From assembly GCA_902635665.1 (NCBI GenBank), contig CACPOX010000002.1, forward strand, positions 1-64,000: 64,000 nt of DNA. Direction: 5' to 3'. The notes under the pieces are model-generated. The model was not told the origin of the DNA. It searched no databases and saw nothing but the letters and a program-made list of their open reading frames with translations. Of the stretch, positions 58,239 through 64,000 are shown piece after piece. The position numbers and the translations under genes are program-made. The stretch's first letter is position 1; each line of letters opens with the position of its first letter. Origin of the DNA: an uncultured Pelagibacteraceae bacterium. Its GTDB lineage: Bacteria; Pseudomonadota; Alphaproteobacteria; Pelagibacterales; Pelagibacteraceae.

Positions 58239-58690
58239 TGATTACTTTAAACAATAGAGAAAAAATCAATAAATCAAAATTAAGAGTTGGCAGAGGAATT
58301 GGTTCTGGCAAAGGCAAAACATCAGGTAGAGGAGTCAAAGGACAAAAATCAAGATCTGGTGTAGCTATAAAAAGTTTTGAAGGTGGTCAAATGCCATTAT
58401 ACAGAAGACTTCCAAAAAGAGGATTTAACCCAATTTCAAAAGATAGTGTTGCAATTTTAAATCTTGATAAAATTCAATCTTTTATAGATAAAAAAAATAT
58501 CAATCCAAATGAGGTATTAAACTCAGAATTATTAAAAAAACTTAAATTAATAAACAAAAACTCAAAAAAATTAAAAATCTTAGGATCTGGGGAAGTAAAA
58601 AATAAAATTAATATTGAAGCTGACCTAGCCTCTAAATCAGCAATAGAAAAACTAGAAAAAATTGGTGGATCTATTCAATTAAAAAAATAG
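58238..58690 (+). CDS. rplO: 50S ribosomal protein L15
   Basis: A 150-residue L15. GRGIGSGKGKTSGRGVKGQKSR and GGQMPLYRRLPKRGF are diagnostic. It directly follows rpsE. Confidence 0.97.
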   Translation: MITLNNREKINKSKLRVGRGIGSGKGKTSGRGVKGQKSRSGVAIKSFEGGQMPLYRRLPKRGFNPISKDSVAILNLDKIQSFIDKKNINPNEVLNSELLKKLKLINKNSKKLKILGSGEVKNKINIEADLASKSAIEKLEKIGGSIQLKK

Positions 58691-58699
58691 TTTGTTTAA

Positions 58700-59980
58700 A
58701 TGAGTGCATCTTCATCAACAAATGATTTAAGAAATAGAATTATATTTACTATTTTAATTTTAGCAGTTTATCGATTTGGAACTTTTGTACCTTTACCAGG
58801 TATAGATCCTGAACAATTGAAGATAATGATGGAGGGTAACCAAAAAGGTTTACTTGGCATGTTTAATGTTTTTGCTGGAGGTGCGGTTAGTAGAATGGCT
58901 ATATTTGCATTAGGAATAATGCCTTATATCTCATCTGCCATTATTGTTCAGCTTTTAACAGGTGTTTCTGATTATTTTAAAAATTTAAAAGCTCAAGGGG
59001 AAACTGGAAGAGCTAAAATTACACAAATTACTAGATATGGAACAGTGTTACTGGCAACAATTCAAGGATACGGATTATCTGTTGGATTAGAGTCATCTGC
59101 TGATTTAGTAATTAATCCAGGAGCATTTTTTAAAATAACAACTGTAACAACTATTGTAGCAGGAACAATATTTTTAATGTGGTTAGGTGAACAGATTACA
59201 CAAAGAGGTATTGGTAATGGTATATCTTTAATAATATTTGCTGGTATTGTTGCCGAAATACCAAGAGCTTTGGTTACAACTTTTGAATTAGGTAGAACTG
59301 GTGCTGTCTCAACATTTATGATTTTAGCAATCTTTGTTTTATTGATATTAACAATTCTATTTGTGGTTTTCATGGAAAGAGCATTAAGAAAAATTCTTAT
59401 TAATTACCCTAAAAGACAAATGGGAAATAAAATGTATGGTGGAGAGTCATCTCATTTACCTTTAAAGATTAACCAGGCTGGAGTAATACCAGCTATTTTT
59501 GCTTCAGCGCTTTTATTATTACCAGTAACATTTTCAAATTTTTCATTTTCTAACAATGAAACATTTTTAAACTTAAGTTCATATTTCACACAAGGACAGC
59601 CACTTTACATGTTGCTATATGCATCAGGTATAATATTTTTTACTTTCTTCTATACTTCTATAACTTTTAACCCCACAGAAACAGCTGAGAATCTTAGAAA
59701 GTATGGAGGTTTTGTGCCTGGAATTAGACCAGGAGAAAGTACTGCTTTATATATTCAAAACATATCAACAAAGTTAACTACAATTGGAGCATTATATTTA
59801 ACTCTAGTTTGTTTAATGCCTGAATTTTTAATTGCAAATTACCCAATACCATTTTATTTAGGCGGTGCGTCTATTTTAATTGTTGTTGTAGTGGCAATTG
59901 ATACAGTAACTCAAATTCAAACAAGATTGATGAGTTCTCAATATGAACAGCTAATTAAAAAAACTAAATTTGGTAAGTAA
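58700..59980 (+). CDS. secY: Preprotein translocase subunit SecY
   Basis: A 426-residue, ten-span channel protein of the Sec translocon. The plug region PGIDPEQ, GIMPYISSAIIVQLLTG, RGIGNGISLIIFAGI, LPLKINQAGVIPAIFASA and the cytoplasmic loop GGFVPGIRPGEST are conserved. No rpmJ follows; adk begins at the next base. Confidence 0.97.
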   Translation: MSASSSTNDLRNRIIFTILILAVYRFGTFVPLPGIDPEQLKIMMEGNQKGLLGMFNVFAGGAVSRMAIFALGIMPYISSAIIVQLLTGVSDYFKNLKAQGETGRAKITQITRYGTVLLATIQGYGLSVGLESSADLVINPGAFFKITTVTTIVAGTIFLMWLGEQITQRGIGNGISLIIFAGIVAEIPRALVTTFELGRTGAVSTFMILAIFVLLILTILFVVFMERALRKILINYPKRQMGNKMYGGESSHLPLKINQAGVIPAIFASALLLLPVTFSNFSFSNNETFLNLSSYFTQGQPLYMLLYASGIIFFTFFYTSITFNPTETAENLRKYGGFVPGIRPGESTALYIQNISTKLTTIGALYLTLVCLMPEFLIANYPIPFYLGGASILIVVVVAIDTVTQIQTRLMSSQYEQLIKKTKFGK

Positions 59981-60544
59981 GTGAATATTATATTATTTGG
60001 ACCACCTGGTGCTGGAAAAGGTACTCAGTCTAAATATCTTGTAAATAAACTAAACGCATTTCAAATTTCTACCGGTGATCTTTTAAGAGAAGAAATTAAA
60101 AAAGACTCAAATATCGGAAAAGCTATTATTAACGATATGAACGATGGAAAATATGTATCAGATGAAATAGTAAATAAACTTATTGAAAATTTAGTTTCTG
60201 ATCCTCAGAAAAAAAATAAGTTAATTTTTGATGGATATCCAAGATCTTTGAGTCAGGCTAAAAACCTAAATTCATTACTTGAAACTTCAAATCAAAAAAT
60301 AAGTTTAATATTATTTCTTAATGTTGATAAAGAGACAATTATTAAAAGAATTGAAAAGAGAAAAATTATAGAAAATAGGTCAGATGATAAATCAAGCACT
60401 ATACTAAAAAGGTACGATACATATATGAAAACAACCCAGCCAGTTTTAAATTTCTATTCAGAGAATCCAAACTTTAAGGAGATAGATGGAAGTTTAGAAA
60501 TTGATGAAATAACAAGGAAAATCGACACTTTTATAAATGTTTAA
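59981..60544 (+). CDS. adk: Adenylate kinase (short form)
   Basis: Interconverts AMP, ADP and ATP. The 187-residue protein has the P-loop GPPGAGKGTQ at about 7-16, STGDLLR and FDGYPRSLSQA. The LID is a short loop (ENRSDDKSSTILKR), so this is the short adenylate kinase type without the zinc-finger-like LID insert. The start is GTG immediately after the secY stop. The secY-adk order is conserved widely. Confidence 0.95.
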   Translation: MNIILFGPPGAGKGTQSKYLVNKLNAFQISTGDLLREEIKKDSNIGKAIINDMNDGKYVSDEIVNKLIENLVSDPQKKNKLIFDGYPRSLSQAKNLNSLLETSNQKISLILFLNVDKETIIKRIEKRKIIENRSDDKSSTILKRYDTYMKTTQPVLNFYSENPNFKEIDGSLEIDEITRKIDTFINV

Positions 60545-60548
60545 GACG

Positions 60549-60576
60549 TTGACTTTGACTAATCTTCTTATATAAA
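60549..60576 (+). promoter_or_regulatory. Promoter for the rpsM (alpha) operon
   Basis: TTGACT (60549-60554), a 16-bp spacer and TATAAA (60571-60576) in the adk-rpsM gap. The -35 hexamer is immediately repeated (TTGACT at 60555-60560). The predicted start near 60583 gives a leader of about 16 bases. Confidence 0.65.
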
Positions 60577-60598
60577 AGGCACAATTTATCACAAAATT

Positions 60599-60982
60599 AT
60601 GGCTCGTATCGCAGGTATAAACATTCCACAGAATAAACTTGTTCATATAGGTTTGACTTATATTTATGGAATAGGTGATAAATTTTCTCGGCAGATTTGT
60701 TCATCTTTAGAAATTCCAAGAGCCAAAAGAGTAAATGAATTAACAGATGACGAAATTTTAAAAATAAGAGAATACATCGATCAAAACTTTAAAGTTGAAG
60801 GTGATTTAAGAAGGGATTATTCGTTAAGTATTAAAAGATTAATTGATTTAGCTTGTTATAGAGGAACACGACACAGAAAAAAATTACCAGTTAGAGGACA
60901 AAGAACCAGATGTAACGCAAGAACAAGAAAAGGTAAAGCAATAGCGATTGCTGGAAAAAAATTAACACCAACTAAAAAATAG
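60599..60982 (+). CDS. rpsM: 30S ribosomal protein S13
   Basis: A 127-residue S13. [46 protein letters not shown] are canonical. The basic C-terminal tail reaches the P-site tRNA. Confidence 0.97.
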   Translation: MARIAGINIPQNKLVHIGLTYIYGIGDKFSRQICSSLEIPRAKRVNELTDDEILKIREYIDQNFKVEGDLRRDYSLSIKRLIDLACYRGTRHRKKLPVRGQRTRCNARTRKGKAIAIAGKKLTPTKK

Positions 60983-60984
60983 AT

Positions 60985-61434
60985 ATGGCTAAAGCTGATA
61001 AAGTTGATAATAAAGATCAAAAGGTTGAAAAATCCTCGAAAAAAAGTGCAAAGAGTTCATATTCAAAAAAAAAGAAAGTTAAGAAAAATATTTTAAATGG
61101 AATTGCGTATGTGCAATCAACATTTAATAATACTATTATCTCTATTGCTGATACAAATGGAAATGTAATTTCATGGGCATCAGCTGGACAAAAAGGTTTT
61201 AAAGGATCAAGAAAATCCACACCTTATGCGGCACAGATAGCAGCAGATTCAGCTGCTTCTAAGGCTTTAGAATATGGAATGAAAACATTGTCTGTAGAAG
61301 TAAAAGGACCTGGCTCAGGAAGAGAAACAGCTTTAAGGGCATTACAAGCTAGAGGGTTCAAAATTTTGTCAATTAAAGACACTACACCTATGCCTCACAA
61401 TGGCACTAGACCACCAAAGAAAAGGAGAGTTTAA
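60985..61434 (+). CDS. rpsK: 30S ribosomal protein S11
   Basis: A 149-residue S11, about 20 residues longer than E. coli S11 because of a Lys/Ser-rich N-terminal extension (residues 1-34). The core starts at [30 protein letters not shown] and the end PPKKRRV are standard. Confidence 0.97.
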   Translation: MAKADKVDNKDQKVEKSSKKSAKSSYSKKKKVKKNILNGIAYVQSTFNNTIISIADTNGNVISWASAGQKGFKGSRKSTPYAAQIAADSAASKALEYGMKTLSVEVKGPGSGRETALRALQARGFKILSIKDTTPMPHNGTRPPKKRRV

Positions 61435-62462
61435 TGGAAGTCGAAAATGTTAATATAAAAAATTGGAAGTCATTAATTAAACCATCTAAATTGGATGTTC
61501 AGATAAGTGATGACTTAACTCATGCAAAGATAGTAGCCGAGCCACTTGAAAAAGGCTATGGATTAACTCTGGGTAACTCCTTAAGAAGAATTTTATTATC
61601 ATCAATAAGAGGTGCGGCTGTAACGTCTATTCAAATTGATGGTGTTTTACATGAGTTCACCTCAATAAAAGGTGTTAGAGAAGATGTTACTGATATTGTT
61701 TTAAATGTAAAATCTTTAGCACTAAAGAGTAATTCCGAGGGTACAAAAAAATTAATTTTAGACGCAAAAGGACCAGGTGAAATAAAGGCATCAGATATAG
61801 CTCAAGTTACTGATGTAGAAATTTTAAATCCAGATTTAGTTATTTGCAACCTAGATGAAAATACTAGTTTTCACATGGAGATGAATGTTAATACAGGAAA
61901 AGGGTATGTTCCTGCAGAATTGAATAAACCTGAAGAACCACCTTTAGGTTTAATTGCTATAGACTCACTTTATAGCCCAGTTAAAAAAGTATCATATTCA
62001 GTTAGTACAGCTAGAGAAGGTAAAGCATTAGATTATGATAAACTAATCATGGAAGTTGAAACTAATGGCTCAATTTCTGCTGAAGATGCTGTAGCTTATT
62101 CAGCTAGAATTTTTCAAGATCAACTAAAAATGTTTATTAATTTTGATGAGCCTGTAGAAGCCCCAGTTAAAGAAGTTTCAACAGAACCTGAGTTTAACAA
62201 AAATTTATTAAGAAAAGTAGATGAGCTAGAATTGTCTGTTAGATCAATGAACTGCTTAAAAAATGATAATATTATTTATATTGGTGACTTAGTTCAAAAA
62301 TCTGAAGGTGAAATGTTGAGAACACCTAATTTTGGAAGAAAATCACTAAATGAAATTAAGGAAGTTTTAACAGGAATGTCCTTATATTTAGGAATGGAAA
62401 TACCAAATTGGCCACCTGACAATATTGCAGAAATGTCTAAGAAATTGGAGGAGGCAATTTAA
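61434..62462 (+). CDS. rpoA: DNA-directed RNA polymerase subunit alpha
   Basis: A 342-residue alpha subunit. The N-terminal assembly domain has [13 protein letters not shown] [23 protein letters not shown]. The C-terminal domain (about 260-335) binds UP elements and activators with [21 protein letters not shown] and [18 protein letters not shown]. Confidence 0.98.
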   Translation: MEVENVNIKNWKSLIKPSKLDVQISDDLTHAKIVAEPLEKGYGLTLGNSLRRILLSSIRGAAVTSIQIDGVLHEFTSIKGVREDVTDIVLNVKSLALKSNSEGTKKLILDAKGPGEIKASDIAQVTDVEILNPDLVICNLDENTSFHMEMNVNTGKGYVPAELNKPEEPPLGLIAIDSLYSPVKKVSYSVSTAREGKALDYDKLIMEVETNGSISAEDAVAYSARIFQDQLKMFINFDEPVEAPVKEVSTEPEFNKNLLRKVDELELSVRSMNCLKNDNIIYIGDLVQKSEGEMLRTPNFGRKSLNEIKEVLTGMSLYLGMEIPNWPPDNIAEMSKKLEEAI

Positions 62463-62905
62463 TGAGACATGGTTTTGCTAACAAGAAGTTAAATAGAACC
62501 TCTGAGCATAGAAAAGCTTTACTTAAGAATATGCTTAATTCTTTAATTAAGTATGAGCAGATTAAAACTACTTTGCCAAAAGCTAAATTTCTAAAACCAC
62601 AAGCAGATAAAATTATAACTTTAGGAAAAAAAGAAACTCTTCAAACAACAAAAATACTTGTTTCTAAACTACAGGATATTAAATCAGCTAATAAAGTTAA
62701 AAAAACACTTTCTAAAAGATACCAGAATAGGAAAGGTGGCTACACAAGAATAATTAAGGCTGGATTTAGATATGGAGATAATGCGCCTATGGCAATAATT
62801 GAATTTGTTGATAGGGATTTAGAAGCTAAGAGAGTTGATAAACCTAAAAAAGATACAATTAAAGAAGCTCCTAAAACAGAAGAGAAAAAACAAGCTACAG
62901 CTTAA
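62462..62905 (+). CDS. rplQ: 50S ribosomal protein L17
   Basis: A 147-residue L17. [20 protein letters not shown] and GYTRIIKAGFRYGDNAPMAIIEFVDRD are diagnostic. About 25 residues of Lys/Glu-rich tail extend it beyond E. coli L17. End of the ribosomal run. Confidence 0.96.
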   Translation: MRHGFANKKLNRTSEHRKALLKNMLNSLIKYEQIKTTLPKAKFLKPQADKIITLGKKETLQTTKILVSKLQDIKSANKVKKTLSKRYQNRKGGYTRIIKAGFRYGDNAPMAIIEFVDRDLEAKRVDKPKKDTIKEAPKTEEKKQATA

Positions 62906-62915
62906 ATCTTAAATC

Positions 62916-63830
62916 ATGAAAAAATCTTACATCGTTGATTCAACGTGTAATGATATGCGTTTGGACAGATGGTTAAGATTTAAAATTGGAAAAATTCCAC
63001 AAGGACTTGTTGAAAAATATTTAAGAACTGGAAAAATTAAGCTCAATAGAAAGAAAGTTAAAAGCTCTTTTAAAGTAAAAACGAAAGATGAGGTAAATAT
63101 ATTTAATATCGAATTTAAAGAAAAAATTCAGCAAAAAAAGATTAAGTTTTTTCCATCAAAAGAAATTATAAAATCAAATGAAGATCAAATTATTGACAAC
63201 AATGACAATTTTGTTGTTTTAAACAAAGCATCTGGCATATCTGTGCAAGGTGGCACTAAATCAAAAAAAAATCTAGTTGATATTTTTGCTAAAAGTGAAA
63301 TCTTTAAAGGAACAAAACCATATTCTGTTCATAGATTAGATAAAGATACTTCTGGAGTTTTTATTATGGCTAAAAACAGAGAGAGCGCCCAATTGCTTAC
63401 TTCTTTATTTAGACTAAGAAAAGTGCACAAAACCTATCTAGCCATATGTCAAGGGGAAATTAATATAAAATCTGGTATATGGGATGATGATTTAATTAGG
63501 TACGATGGTGATAAAAAAATAATCGAAAAAGCAAAAACAATTTTTAAAGTTATTGATAAAAATTCTGAAGCAAGTTTACTAGAGTTAAAACCTATTACTG
63601 GACGAAAACATCAGTTAAGAAAACAATTATATGCAATTGGAAATCCTATATTTGGAGATACAAAATATAAATTATCAAATTCGAACAAAGGAATTAATAA
63701 AAATTTAATGCTACACTCATATCAAATTAAATTTAAAATTAAAGAGATAAAACATACTTATTCTGCATTGTTACCTGATTATTTTAAAAAACTTTTAAAA
63801 TCAAAAAGACTTAGATTTTTAAATTTGTAA
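62916..63830 (+). CDS. rluC: 23S rRNA pseudouridine synthase, RluC/RluD type
   Basis: A 304-residue RluA-family pseudouridine synthase. An N-terminal S4 RNA-binding domain ([22 protein letters not shown]) precedes the catalytic domain; the motif [16 protein letters not shown] holds the catalytic Asp, and [10 protein letters not shown] is the family III motif. RluC (sites 955/2504/2580) is preferred because of the S4 domain spacing, but RluD cannot be excluded. Its last 20 bases overlap the convergent lipB end. Confidence 0.85.
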   Translation: MKKSYIVDSTCNDMRLDRWLRFKIGKIPQGLVEKYLRTGKIKLNRKKVKSSFKVKTKDEVNIFNIEFKEKIQQKKIKFFPSKEIIKSNEDQIIDNNDNFVVLNKASGISVQGGTKSKKNLVDIFAKSEIFKGTKPYSVHRLDKDTSGVFIMAKNRESAQLLTSLFRLRKVHKTYLAICQGEINIKSGIWDDDLIRYDGDKKIIEKAKTIFKVIDKNSEASLLELKPITGRKHQLRKQLYAIGNPIFGDTKYKLSNSNKGINKNLMLHSYQIKFKIKEIKHTYSALLPDYFKKLLKSKRLRFLNL

Positions 63831-64000
63831 TAAAATTTTTAATTAATTTATCACTTAGATTTGAGTAATCCTGATCAATAATATTTTTTAAATTGTTTAC
63901 TCCTTTATCCGAAATACCACATGGTATAATTTTTTTATAATTTTCCAGATCATTATTTATATTTATTGCAAAACCATGATAGGCAATCCATTTGCTAACC
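63811..64000 (-). CDS. lipB: Octanoyl-ACP:protein N-octanoyltransferase, C-terminal part
   Basis: A partial gene cut by the window edge. The visible 62 C-terminal residues include [19 protein letters not shown] and [10 protein letters not shown], matching the LipB segments with the conserved FHGxAxNVxxDL and the catalytic Cys/Lys region IxPCG. The stop is TAA at 63813-63811, inside the 3' end of the rluC-like gene, so the convergent genes overlap by 20 bases. LipB transfers octanoate to lipoyl domains. Confidence 0.85.
   Translation of the reverse strand, partial: VSKWIAYHGFAININNDLENYKKIIPCGISDKGVNNLKNIIDQDYSNLSDKLIKNFITNLKI

Overview
The window is very AT-rich, densely packed bacterial DNA with one- to few-base gaps, frequent start/stop overlaps and few Shine-Dalgarno sites. 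Protein sequences look alphaproteobacterial (NrdB, class II DAHP synthase, PurS/PurQ/small PurL, BolA beside a monothiol glutaredoxin, a TolA-type C-terminal domain). Base composition, streamlining and gene content point to the SAR11 clade (Pelagibacterales, 'Candidatus Pelagibacter'-like). This assignment rests on recognition, not on a database search.

Layout. 1-1608 (+): class Ia ribonucleotide reductase small subunit and an FkbM-type methyltransferase. 1609-5850 (-): a prpD-prpB-prpC methylcitrate cluster preceded by a phosphoglycolate phosphatase. 5920-15782 (+): a stand-alone GlmU acetyltransferase domain and GlmS, DAHP synthase, NAD synthetase, CysS, citramalate synthase, a DUF1989 protein, TrmJ, and S4 with its own promoter. 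15783-23265 (-): one long operon transcribed sfsA-map-purB-purC-purS-(secreted 82 aa)-purQ-purL-bolA-grxD. 23286-25732 (+): a CinA/MoeA-like protein, a gamma-glutamylcyclotransferase-like protein and a COG4091 (homoserine dehydrogenase-like/SAF) protein.

25788-33127 (+) is the accessory region. It holds eight mostly unrecognised exported proteins around tRNA-Leu and nadK. They include an HtrA-like protease with a coiled coil and a small exported protein that ends in a TolA-like domain. A 1.7-kb segment with two exported-protein genes lies between two copies of the tRNA-Leu 5' half plus its upstream region. The left copy is a broken tRNA relic, and a second pair of 31-bp repeats sits just outside the two genes. 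This nested-repeat cassette is the most unusual structure in the window.

33298-63830 is the core translation/transcription block: tRNA-Thr and rlmB (-), then tRNA-Tyr, tRNA-Gly, tuf, tRNA-Trp, secE, nusG, rplKAJL, rpoBC, rpsL, rpsG, fusA and the S10-spc-alpha ribosomal operons through rplQ, followed by an RluC-type pseudouridine synthase. No rpmD (L30) lies between rpsE and rplO, no rpmJ follows secY, and the only tuf seen is upstream of secE. A structured leader precedes rpsL. The window ends inside lipB (-).
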